A DNA stretch of 64,000 nucleotides from Bradyrhizobium erythrophlei (GTDB lineage: Bacteria > Pseudomonadota > Alphaproteobacteria > Rhizobiales > Xanthobacteraceae), in NCBI GenBank assembly GCA_900129675.1, contig FSRD01000002.1, positions 930,001 through 994,000 of the forward strand. Reading direction: 5' to 3'. The position numbers and the translations under genes were made by a program. The notes beneath the pieces were generated by a model that was not told where the DNA came from, did no database searches, and saw only the letters and a program-made list of their open reading frames with translations. Below, piece by piece: positions 24,140-31,378 of the stretch. Position 1 is the stretch's first letter; the number at the start of each line of letters is the position of its first letter.

Positions 24140-24171
24140 GGCCGATTTGCCTCGTGGCCGATTTGCCTCGT
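24140..24171. repeat. 16-bp tandem duplication upstream of glpR-like gene
   Basis: The unit GGCCGATTTGCCTCGT occurs twice without a gap, 58 bases before the regulator start. It might be a duplicated protein-binding site or simple slippage. Apart from this I see no clear promoter in the 24058-24228 gap. Confidence 0.5.
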
Positions 24172-24228
24172 TGACCCCATCACAGAACCGCCGCACCATA
24201 TGGCCTGTTTTGCCCGTAGGGTGCCGCC

Positions 24229-25059
24229 ATGGCCGGATTGTCGCATCGCCAGACTGAAATCCTCAACATCGCGCGCGCTTTCGGCCGGGTTATGGTGGAG
24301 GACCTCGCGCGCCGCTTCGAGGTTTCGGCGCAGACCATCCGCAAGGATCTCAACGATCTCTGCGACCAGCGCTCGCTGACGCGCATCCATGGCGGTGCCA
24401 TCATCGCCTCCGGCGTCGAAAACCTCGCCTATGAAGCCCGCCGCTTCGTCGCCGCCGAGGAGAAGCGGGCGATCGGCATCGCGGCGGCGGCGCGGATCCC
24501 GAACGGCTGTTCGCTGTTCATCAATATCGGCACCACCACGGAAGAAGTCGCGAGCGCGCTGACCTCGCATGAGGATCTGCTGGTCATCACCAACAACCTC
24601 AATGTTGCGATGCTGCTTTATCGGCATCCGCGCATCGAGGTGATCGTGGCCGGTGGCGCCGTTCGCCGCGCCGACGGTGCGGTGATCGGTTCGACCGCGA
24701 CCAGCCTGATCGGCCAGTTCAAGGTCGATTACGCCATCATCGGCGCATCCGCGATCGACGAGGAGGGGGCGCTGCTGGATTTCGACTATCGCGAAGTCCA
24801 GGCGGCGCAGGCCATCATCGCCAACGCGCGCAGTGTGATGCTGGTGGCCGACGCGACCAAGCTGCGGCGCAGCGCGCCGGTCCGCATCGCCCATATCAGC
24901 CAGATCCAGACCTTTGTCACCGACGCGCCGCTGCCGGCCGGATTGGCCAGTATTTGCCATAGCCGCGGCATCGAGGTGGTCGAGGCGATGGACAAGCCGG
25001 CGGCCGACATCGATGAGCCGGTGGTAGACGCTGCTCCCGTCTCCCTGCGCCGCGTGTAA
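24229..25059 (+). CDS. glpR: DeoR-family repressor, probable glycerol regulator GlpR
   Basis: The 276-residue protein begins with a DeoR helix-turn-helix (VEDLARRFEVSAQTIRKDLN followed by RIHGGA) and continues with the sugar-phosphate sensor domain: FINIGTTTEEVASAL, ITNNLNVAMLL and VDYAIIGASAIDEEGALLDF. DeoR proteins of this branch sense phosphorylated sugars or glycerol-3-phosphate. Its position directly before glpD and the glpSTPQUV genes, on the same strand, marks it as the local repressor, as in Rhizobium leguminosarum. The last 20 residues are unusually acidic and proline-containing. Confidence 0.88.
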   Translation: MAGLSHRQTEILNIARAFGRVMVEDLARRFEVSAQTIRKDLNDLCDQRSLTRIHGGAIIASGVENLAYEARRFVAAEEKRAIGIAAAARIPNGCSLFINIGTTTEEVASALTSHEDLLVITNNLNVAMLLYRHPRIEVIVAGGAVRRADGAVIGSTATSLIGQFKVDYAIIGASAIDEEGALLDFDYREVQAAQAIIANARSVMLVADATKLRRSAPVRIAHISQIQTFVTDAPLPAGLASICHSRGIEVVEAMDKPAADIDEPVVDAAPVSLRRV

Positions 25060-25111
25060 TCCATCGAACAAGCTGCTGCACCGAGGAGTCGATATAGGGC
25101 CGCTGAAAATC

Positions 25112-25345
25112 TTGCTCCTTATCTTGAGTTTTTTCGGTGTCGCGGCCCTGGTCTTCTTAGCGGGGGCATCTCTGGTCGATTATATTTTCGACTATTCTTT
25201 CCGGCACAGTGGCGACCCAGCCAGCGCGGCGGGTGCGATTGTGCCACTATATTTCTTCGTCAGGTTCATCATCTGCCCGGTTACTTCAATCGCTTCCGGC
25301 GAGATCTCGGCCTGGAAAATTGCCAAATCCGACTTGTCTCTCTGA
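25112..25345 (+). CDS. possible small membrane protein
   Basis: A 77-residue frame between glpR and glpD encodes two hydrophobic stretches, MLLILSFFGVAALVFLAGAS and IVPLYFFVRFIICPVTSIAS, suggesting a two-segment membrane protein. The start would be TTG or another weak codon, and no good ribosome site is visible. The base composition is lower in GC than that of neighbouring genes. It may be a real small inner-membrane protein or open intergenic sequence; I do not recognise a family. Confidence 0.35.
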   Translation: MLLILSFFGVAALVFLAGASLVDYIFDYSFRHSGDPASAAGAIVPLYFFVRFIICPVTSIASGEISAWKIAKSDLSL

Positions 25346-25399
25346 AGCCAGGCTGGGATTTCCAGTGTTGGCGAGCCCCTAGTTCCCATTTTCGACTTG

Positions 25400-25436
25400 C
25401 TTTCGTTTTTGGTTGTGATTTATTCCAAACCGAAAG
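25400..25436. promoter_or_regulatory. candidate GlpR operator upstream of glpD
   Basis: The AT-rich gap before glpD contains CTTTCG (25400-25405) and, 25 bases on, its complement CGAAAG (25431-25436), with GTTTTTGG and CCAAACC also partly mirrored inside. TTTCG/CGAAA half-sites are typical of DeoR/GlpR operators. The site lies 45-80 bases before the glpD start and is the likely control point of the long operon. Confidence 0.5.
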
Positions 25437-25480
25437 TAAAATCGCCGAAGTGAAGAGGCGATCGCCGGGGGAAGCGTTAT

Positions 25481-27025
25481 TTGGATCGGGTTTTCGACCT
25501 CGCTATCATTGGAGGCGGCGTCAATGGCTGCGGCATCGCGCGCGATGCGGCGGGCCGGGGCAACTCTGTTTTCCTTTGCGAAATGAACGACCTGGCCAGC
25601 GGGACGTCGTCCTGGTCGACCAAGCTCGTGCATGGCGGTTTGCGTTATCTCGAATATTACGAGTTCCGGCTGGTCCGCGAAGCCCTGATCGAGCGCGAAG
25701 TTCTCTGGCAGATCGCGCCCCATATCATCCGCCCGCTGCGTTTCGTTTTGCCGCACCACGCAGGATTGCGCCCGGCCTGGCTGCTCCGCCTCGGGTTGTT
25801 CCTGTATGACCATATCGGCGGCCGCAATCTGCTGCCGCCGACGCGCTCGGTCGATCTCGCCCATGACGAGGTGGGAAAGCCGCTGATCCCGAACCGCTAC
25901 GTCAAAGGTTTTGAGTATTCCGACTGCTTCGTGGATGACGCGCGGCTGGTCGTGCTCACCGCGCGGGACGCGGCCGATCGCGGCGCCGAAATCCACACGC
26001 GCACGCGTGCGGTCGAGATAAGGCAAGCCGACGGCATCTGGCAGGTCACTGTGGAGGACACGGCTAGCGGTGTCCGGCAAACCATCAAGGCGCGGGCGTT
26101 GGTCAATGCCGGCGGCCCCTGGGTCGAGAACGTGCTGGCATCCGGTGCCGGCGTCAACGCGCGGGCAAAAGTGCGGCTGGTGCAGGGCTCGCACATCGTG
26201 GTGCGAAAACTCTACGCGCATGACCGCGCCTACATGTTCCAGAACGCCGACGGCCGCATCATCTTCGTCATTCCCTATCAGGACGATTTCACGCTGATCG
26301 GCACCACCGATCGCGATTACGATGGCGATCCGGCAAACGTGAAAGCGACGCCGGCGGAGATTCAGTATCTCTGCGCTTCCGCCAGCGAGTATCTGGCCAA
26401 GCCGGTCTTGACCGAGGACGTGGTCTGGACCTATTCCGGCGTCCGCCCGCTCTATGACGACGGCGCCAGCGAAGCCAAGGCCGCCACCCGCGATTACGTG
26501 TTCGAACTCGATACCCCCGGCGGTGCGCCGCTGCTGTCGATCTATGGCGGCAAGATCACGACCTATCGCCGCCTGGCCGAAGAGGCGCTGGAGCGGCTGT
26601 CACCATATCTGCGCAGCGCCAAGGCGCGCGAAGGCTGGACCGGCAAATCGCCGCTGCCGGGCGGCGACATCGACGTCTCGGCGGTCGTAGCGCTTGCGGC
26701 GGAACTGGTACGCAAATATTCATTTCTCCCCACAGCGCACGCCAACCGGCTTGCACATGCCTACGGCACCCGCGCGAGCAAGGTGCTCGGCACTGCGAAG
26801 TCGATGGCCGATCTCGGCCAGTCGTTCGGCGCCACCTTGACGGAAAGCGAAGTCCGGTACCTGATGGCGAACGAATGGGCCCGCACCGCCGAAGACATCG
26901 TATGGCGGCGATCCAAGCTGGGACTGCGACTGTCGGCAGAAGAGATCGCCGCGCTCGACGAATGGATCGCTGCCCATCGCGTTTCCGGTGGACGTCCCTT
27001 GCGTGAAGCGGGAGGACGGACATGA
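25481..27025 (+). CDS. glpD: aerobic glycerol-3-phosphate dehydrogenase
   Basis: The 514-residue flavoenzyme oxidises sn-glycerol-3-phosphate to dihydroxyacetone phosphate at the inner membrane, passing electrons to quinone. The FAD-binding Rossmann motif is DLAIIGGGVNGCGIARDAAG (residues 6-25). LASGTSSWSTKLVHGGLRYL, LIGTTDRDYDGDP and YSGVRPLYDD are further family marks. The C-terminal DAO_C domain is complete. Translation appears to start with TTG, as no ATG or GTG gives the conserved beginning. It overlaps the glpS start by four bases (ATGA), so dehydrogenase and transporter are made together. Confidence 0.93.
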   Translation: MDRVFDLAIIGGGVNGCGIARDAAGRGNSVFLCEMNDLASGTSSWSTKLVHGGLRYLEYYEFRLVREALIEREVLWQIAPHIIRPLRFVLPHHAGLRPAWLLRLGLFLYDHIGGRNLLPPTRSVDLAHDEVGKPLIPNRYVKGFEYSDCFVDDARLVVLTARDAADRGAEIHTRTRAVEIRQADGIWQVTVEDTASGVRQTIKARALVNAGGPWVENVLASGAGVNARAKVRLVQGSHIVVRKLYAHDRAYMFQNADGRIIFVIPYQDDFTLIGTTDRDYDGDPANVKATPAEIQYLCASASEYLAKPVLTEDVVWTYSGVRPLYDDGASEAKAATRDYVFELDTPGGAPLLSIYGGKITTYRRLAEEALERLSPYLRSAKAREGWTGKSPLPGGDIDVSAVVALAAELVRKYSFLPTAHANRLAHAYGTRASKVLGTAKSMADLGQSFGATLTESEVRYLMANEWARTAEDIVWRRSKLGLRLSAEEIAALDEWIAAHRVSGGRPLREAGGRT

Positions 27026-28188
27026 GCGTCACGCTGGAAAACGTCACGCGAACCGTGGACGGCATCCCGACCATCCGCGACGTCACGCTGACGCTCGATC
27101 GCGGCACGCTGAGCGTGCTGCTGGGACCCACGCTTTCAGGCAAGACCTCGATCATGCGGCTGCTGGCCGGACTCGACAAGCCCATCACGGGCCGCGTGCT
27201 GGTCGACGGCAAGGACGTCACCGGTTTCGACGTGCGGCAGCGCTCGGTCGCGATGGTCTATCAGCAGTTCATCAATTACCCCTCGCTGACCGTCTATGAG
27301 AACATCGCTTCGCCATTGCGGGTGCAGGGCAAGCCGCGCGACGAGATCGACAAGCGGGTGCAGGAGGCGGCCAGCCTGTTGAGGCTGGAGCCGTATCTCA
27401 AGCGTACGCCGCTGCAATTGTCCGGCGGCCAGCAGCAGCGCACCGCGATCGCGCGCGCGCTGGTCAAGGGCGCCGATCTGGTGCTGCTGGACGAGCCGCT
27501 CGCCAATCTCGACTACAAGCTGCGCGAGGAATTGCGCACCGAATTGCCGCGCATCTTCGAAGCCTCCGGCGCGATCTTCGTCTATGCGACGACCGAACCG
27601 TCGGAAGCGCTGCTGCTCGGCGGCAATACCGTCTGCATGTGGGAGGGCCAGGTCCTGCAGGCCGGCGATACCTCAAAGGTCTACCGTCAGCCGGATACAC
27701 TCCGCGTCGCGCAGGTGTTCTCCGATCCACCGCTCAACATCGTCGGCATCGAAAAGAAGAGCGGCTTTGTGCAATATGCAGGCGGCATCAAGGCACCGGC
27801 CACAGGCCTCTATGGCGGCCTCGCCGATGGTCCGTATCGCGTCGGCTTCCGCGCCCATCAGCTGGAGCTGGCGAACGGCGTTGCCGGCCGCCACGCTTTC
27901 TCCGCGACCGTGACGGTGACCGAAATCACCGGTTCGGAAAGCTTCGTGCACCTCAACCGCGGTGCGTCGAACTGGGTCGCCGTGCTGCACGGCGTGCACG
28001 AGTTCGAGCCGGGCCACGTGCTCGATGCCGCGCTCAATCCCGACAATGTCTTTGTGTTCGACGCGGCCGACCGGCTGGTCGCAGCGCCCAAAGCGTTTTC
28101 AAGCGAAGTGCGTAGCGGTTCGCGTGAAGAAAACGCGTCAAAAAACAGCTCGGGCGAGGTGAGGGAGATGCCGCATGGCCCGCATTGA
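27022..28188 (+). CDS. glpS: glycerol ABC transporter ATPase GlpS
   Basis: The 388-residue ATPase belongs to the sugar-type ABC class with a C-terminal OB-like domain. Walker A is GPTLSGKTS (35-43), the signature LSGGQ is intact (133-137) and Walker B is LVLLDEPLANLD (Asp157, Glu158). The switch histidine expected in a YVTHDQ motif is missing: the sequence is YATTEP with Thr191. The partner GlpT has the opposite defect, so the two should form an asymmetric heterodimer. The last 30 residues come from an intergenic palindromic repeat and are probably not functional. It overlaps glpD and glpT. Confidence 0.9.
   Translation: MSVTLENVTRTVDGIPTIRDVTLTLDRGTLSVLLGPTLSGKTSIMRLLAGLDKPITGRVLVDGKDVTGFDVRQRSVAMVYQQFINYPSLTVYENIASPLRVQGKPRDEIDKRVQEAASLLRLEPYLKRTPLQLSGGQQQRTAIARALVKGADLVLLDEPLANLDYKLREELRTELPRIFEASGAIFVYATTEPSEALLLGGNTVCMWEGQVLQAGDTSKVYRQPDTLRVAQVFSDPPLNIVGIEKKSGFVQYAGGIKAPATGLYGGLADGPYRVGFRAHQLELANGVAGRHAFSATVTVTEITGSESFVHLNRGASNWVAVLHGVHEFEPGHVLDAALNPDNVFVFDAADRLVAAPKAFSSEVRSGSREENASKNSSGEVREMPHGPH
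28092..28147 (+). repeat. palindromic intergenic repeat inside the glpS 3' end
   Basis: AGCGTTTTC (28092-28100) and GAAAACGC (28129-28136) are inverted, with AGCGAAGTG and GGTTCGCGTGAAGA between them. From memory this is a very common extragenic repeat in Bradyrhizobium-type genomes. Here it is read in frame and encodes the KAFSSEVRSGSREENAS tail of GlpS. Confidence 0.75.
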
Positions 28189-29260
28189 CCTCGTCGATCT
28201 CGCGCATTCCTACGGCGGCAACGATGCCGCTCCCGAATCATTTGCCCTGAAGCCGATCTCGATGATCTGGCGGCAGGGTGGCGCCTACGCGCTGCTCGGC
28301 CCAAGCGGCTGCGGCAAAACCACGCTCTTGAACCTGATCTCCGGGATTGTGACGCCGTCGCGCGGAAAAATCCTCTTCGACGGTGCCGATATCACGCCGC
28401 TGTCAACCCAGAAGCGCAATATCGCGCAAGTGTTCCAGTTTCCGGTTATCTACGACACCATGACGGTCGGGCAGAACCTCGCATTCCCCTTGAAGAACCG
28501 CGGCGTGCCGAAAGCCAACATCGATGCGCGCGTCAAGGAGATTGCCGACCTGCTCGATCTCACGCCCTATCTGAAGCGCAAGGCGACGCGGCTGACCGCG
28601 GACGCCAAGCAGAAGATCTCGCTCGGCCGCGGCCTGGTCCGCTCTGATGTCGCAGCCGTGCTGTTCGACGAACCGCTGACGGTGATCGATCCCGAATTGA
28701 AATGGCAGTTGCGCTCGAAGCTGAAGGCGCTGCATCGCGAACTCGATTTGACGATGATCTATGTCACCCACGACCAGACCGAGGCGCTGACCTTTGCCGA
28801 CACCGTCGTCGTCATGCATGACGGCCGCGTGGTGCAAAGCAGCACGCCGGCGGAACTGTTCGACAAGCCGGCGCACACCTTCGTCGGTTATTTCATCGGT
28901 TCGCCCGGCATGAACATCGTGCCGGCGGAAGTCAGCGGTCGCGAGGCGCGGATCGACGGCCACGTCATCGGCCTGCATCGCAACTATGGCGTCTTGCCAT
29001 CCAGCGCCAGGATCGAAATCGGCGTGCGGCCGGAGTTCGTCGATGTTGCAGCCCCGGCATCGGGCCTGTTGTCGGCCACCATCGAGCGCATCGACGATCT
29101 CGGCCGCATCCGCTTCGCCCGCGTCCGCGTCGGCGACGCCAAATTCAACGCGCGCGTGCCGCCGGGATTCTCAATCCCCGACAACACCGCCGGACTGGTC
29201 TTCGATCCCGGCCACGTTCACGTCTATGCCGACAGCATTCTGGTCGAGGGGATTGCCTGA
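28175..29260 (+). CDS. glpT: glycerol ABC transporter ATPase GlpT
   Basis: The 361-residue second ATPase has a consensus Walker A (GPSGCGKTT, 42-50), Walker B VLFDEPL (Asp165, Glu166) and a normal switch histidine (YVTHDQTEAL, His199). The ABC signature, however, is LTADAKQ (140-146) in place of LSGGQ. A MalK-like C-terminal domain follows (VGYFIGSPGMNIVPAE, IGVRPEF). It overlaps glpS by 14 bases and the permease gene by one. The symbol follows the rhizobial glpSTPQUV naming and is unrelated to the enteric GlpT antiporter. Confidence 0.9.
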   Translation: MARIDLVDLAHSYGGNDAAPESFALKPISMIWRQGGAYALLGPSGCGKTTLLNLISGIVTPSRGKILFDGADITPLSTQKRNIAQVFQFPVIYDTMTVGQNLAFPLKNRGVPKANIDARVKEIADLLDLTPYLKRKATRLTADAKQKISLGRGLVRSDVAAVLFDEPLTVIDPELKWQLRSKLKALHRELDLTMIYVTHDQTEALTFADTVVVMHDGRVVQSSTPAELFDKPAHTFVGYFIGSPGMNIVPAEVSGREARIDGHVIGLHRNYGVLPSSARIEIGVRPEFVDVAAPASGLLSATIERIDDLGRIRFARVRVGDAKFNARVPPGFSIPDNTAGLVFDPGHVHVYADSILVEGIA

Positions 29261-30162
29261 TGGACAAAACCGTCAACCAAAAGGCCTGGTTCCTGGTGCT
29301 GCCCGTGTTTCTGGTGGTGGCGTTCTCGGCGATCCTGCCGCTGATGACGGTCGTGAACTATTCGATGCAGGACACCTTCGGCAACAACCAGTTCTTCTGG
29401 AATGGCGTCGGCTGGTTCAAGGAACTGCTCGATCCCTCGACCGATCTCGGCGGGCGCTTTTTGGCGTCGCTTGGCCGCAATCTGTTCTTCTCGGCGGTGA
29501 TCCTTGCGATCGAGGTGCCGCTTGGAATTGTGGTGGCGCTGTCGATGCCGCGCGAAGGCTGGAGCGTCGCGGCCTGCCTCGTGATCCTGGCGTTGCCGCT
29601 CCTGATTCCATGGAACGTGGTCGGCACCATCTGGCAGATTTTTGGACGTCCCGATATCGGCTTGCTGGGCTACACGCTGAACAGTCTCGGGATCAACTAC
29701 AACTACGTCTCCAACGATTTCGATGCCTGGGCTACTGTCATCGTGATGGATGTCTGGCACTGGACCAGCTTGGTCGCGCTGTTGTGCTACGCCGGACTGA
29801 AATCGATCCCGGATGCCTATTATCAGGCCGCCCAGATCGACGGCGCCTCGCGCTGGGCGGTGTTCACGGCGATCCAGTTGCCGAAGATGAACCGCGTGCT
29901 CCTGATCGCCGTGCTGCTGCGCTTCATGGACAGTTTCATGATCTACACCGAGCCGTTCGTGGTGACCGGCGGCGGTCCCGGCAATTCGACGACGTTCGTG
30001 TCGATCGAACTGGTCAAGATCGCGCTTGGGCAGTTCGACCTCGGCAAGGCTGCGGCACTGTCGCTGGTCTACAATCTGATCATCCTGATCGTGTGCTGGA
30101 TCTTCTACACCGTCATGACCAACGCCGGCGCCGACCGCGCAGCCAAGCAGGGAGCCGCGTGA
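29260..30162 (+). CDS. glpP: glycerol ABC transporter permease GlpP
   Basis: The 300-residue permease has about six membrane segments, beginning AWFLVLPVFLVVAFSAILPL. The cytoplasmic coupling loop with the EAA motif is YYQAAQIDGASRWAVFTAIQ followed by LPKMNR, matching MalF-type permeases of carbohydrate transporters. The start overlaps the glpT stop and its stop overlaps the glpQ start (TGATG). Together with GlpQ it forms the channel for glycerol uptake. Confidence 0.9.
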   Translation: MDKTVNQKAWFLVLPVFLVVAFSAILPLMTVVNYSMQDTFGNNQFFWNGVGWFKELLDPSTDLGGRFLASLGRNLFFSAVILAIEVPLGIVVALSMPREGWSVAACLVILALPLLIPWNVVGTIWQIFGRPDIGLLGYTLNSLGINYNYVSNDFDAWATVIVMDVWHWTSLVALLCYAGLKSIPDAYYQAAQIDGASRWAVFTAIQLPKMNRVLLIAVLLRFMDSFMIYTEPFVVTGGGPGNSTTFVSIELVKIALGQFDLGKAAALSLVYNLIILIVCWIFYTVMTNAGADRAAKQGAA

Positions 30163-30968
30163 TGCATTCGATCCCCGGCCGCCGCATCATCATCTCGGCC
30201 TTTTTGATCTTCCTGCTGTTGCCGATCTACTGGCTCGTCAACATGAGCTTCAAGACCAATGGCGAGATCGTCTCGACCATGACGCTATGGCCGCACCAGC
30301 CGACCATTGCCAACTACATGCGCATCTTCACCGACGAGAGCTGGTATTCCGGCTACATCAACTCGCTGAAATATGTGCTGATCAACACCGTGATCTCGAT
30401 CTCGGTGGCGTTGCCGGCAGCCTACGGCTTCTCGCGCTATCGCTTTCTGGGCGACAAGCATCTGTTCTTCTGGTTGCTGTCGAACCGGATGGCGCCGGCC
30501 GCGGTCTATGCACTGCCGTTCTTCAATCTCTATTCGGCGATCAATCTGTTCGACACGCCCTGGGCGGTCGCGCTCGCGCATTGCATCTTCAATGTGCCGC
30601 TCGCGGTCTGGATCCTCGAGGGCTTCGTCTCCGGCGTGCCGCGCGAGATCGACGAGACCGCGTTCCTCGACGGTTATTCGTTCCCGAAATTCTTCGTCAA
30701 GATCCTGGTGCCGCTGATTGCCAGCGGCATCGGCGTCGCCGCGTTCTTCTGCTTCATGTTCTCCTGGGTCGAGCTGCTGCTGGCGCGGACGCTGACCTCG
30801 GTCGGCGCCAAGCCGATATCGGCGGTCATGACGCGCACGGTTTCCGCAGCCGGCATGGATTGGGGGCTATTGGCAGCCGCCGGCGTCCTGACCATCATCC
30901 CGGGTGCCCTGGTGATCTGGTTCGTTCGCAACTACATCGCGCGCGGCTTCGCGCTCGGCAGAGTGTAA
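30162..30968 (+). CDS. glpQ: glycerol ABC transporter permease GlpQ
   Basis: A 268-residue MalG-type permease with about six membrane segments. The start RRIIISAFLIFLLLPIYWLV is the first; the EAA loop is REIDETAFLDGYSFPKFFVK followed by ILVPLI. The start at 30162 overlaps the glpP stop, so a much longer upstream frame is discounted. It pairs with GlpP. In the rhizobial naming, glpQ denotes this permease and not the enteric phosphodiesterase. Confidence 0.9.
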   Translation: MHSIPGRRIIISAFLIFLLLPIYWLVNMSFKTNGEIVSTMTLWPHQPTIANYMRIFTDESWYSGYINSLKYVLINTVISISVALPAAYGFSRYRFLGDKHLFFWLLSNRMAPAAVYALPFFNLYSAINLFDTPWAVALAHCIFNVPLAVWILEGFVSGVPREIDETAFLDGYSFPKFFVKILVPLIASGIGVAAFFCFMFSWVELLLARTLTSVGAKPISAVMTRTVSAAGMDWGLLAAAGVLTIIPGALVIWFVRNYIARGFALGRV

Positions 30969-30980
30969 GAGGAGGGCGCC

Positions 30981-31307
30981 ATGGAAAACATCGCATGGAT
31001 GGCCTGGACGCTGCCTACCGCAATCTTCTTCGCGCTGCTGTCGCTGACGCTCGGCGCCATGACGTGGCTGGCGGTCGCCTATCCGGAGGCCGAGCGCGTC
31101 GGCATTTTGCGCATTCCGACGACGCGCGGCGACCGGTTGTTCATTTCATTGATTATGACCGCCGTGATCCATCTGGTGTGGATCGGATTGGTCGGTACCG
31201 ACACGATCGTGACGATTCCGGTCGGAGAGGGAATTGAATTGTCGAGCCTGTGGCTCGCCACCGTGATTTCGCTTGTTTCGGCCGTTGCGATCTTCCGCAC
31301 CGTCTGA
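30981..31307 (+). CDS. glpU: DUF2160 small membrane protein (GlpU-like)
   Basis: The 108-residue protein has three hydrophobic segments (TAIFFALLSLTLGAMTWLAV, LFISLIMTAVIHLVWIGLVG, LSSLWLATVISLVSAVAIF) and matches DUF2160. It always accompanies this transporter type, between the permease and binding-protein genes. Its role is unknown; an accessory subunit or assembly factor of the glycerol transporter is the natural guess. It follows glpQ by 12 bases and has a strong ribosome site (AGGAGGGCG). Confidence 0.85.
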   Translation: MENIAWMAWTLPTAIFFALLSLTLGAMTWLAVAYPEAERVGILRIPTTRGDRLFISLIMTAVIHLVWIGLVGTDTIVTIPVGEGIELSSLWLATVISLVSAVAIFRTV

Positions 31308-31378
31308 GCGGCGAAAAAGAGCAGATCCGGGGTCAACCCGGGCCTGAGTATGTTTGTCGCTGCAACGGAGGAAACAAC

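Noticed and set aside
28986..30161. Long upstream extension of the glpQ frame
   Set aside because: It is a shadow frame across glpT and glpP; the ATG overlapping the glpP stop is the natural start.
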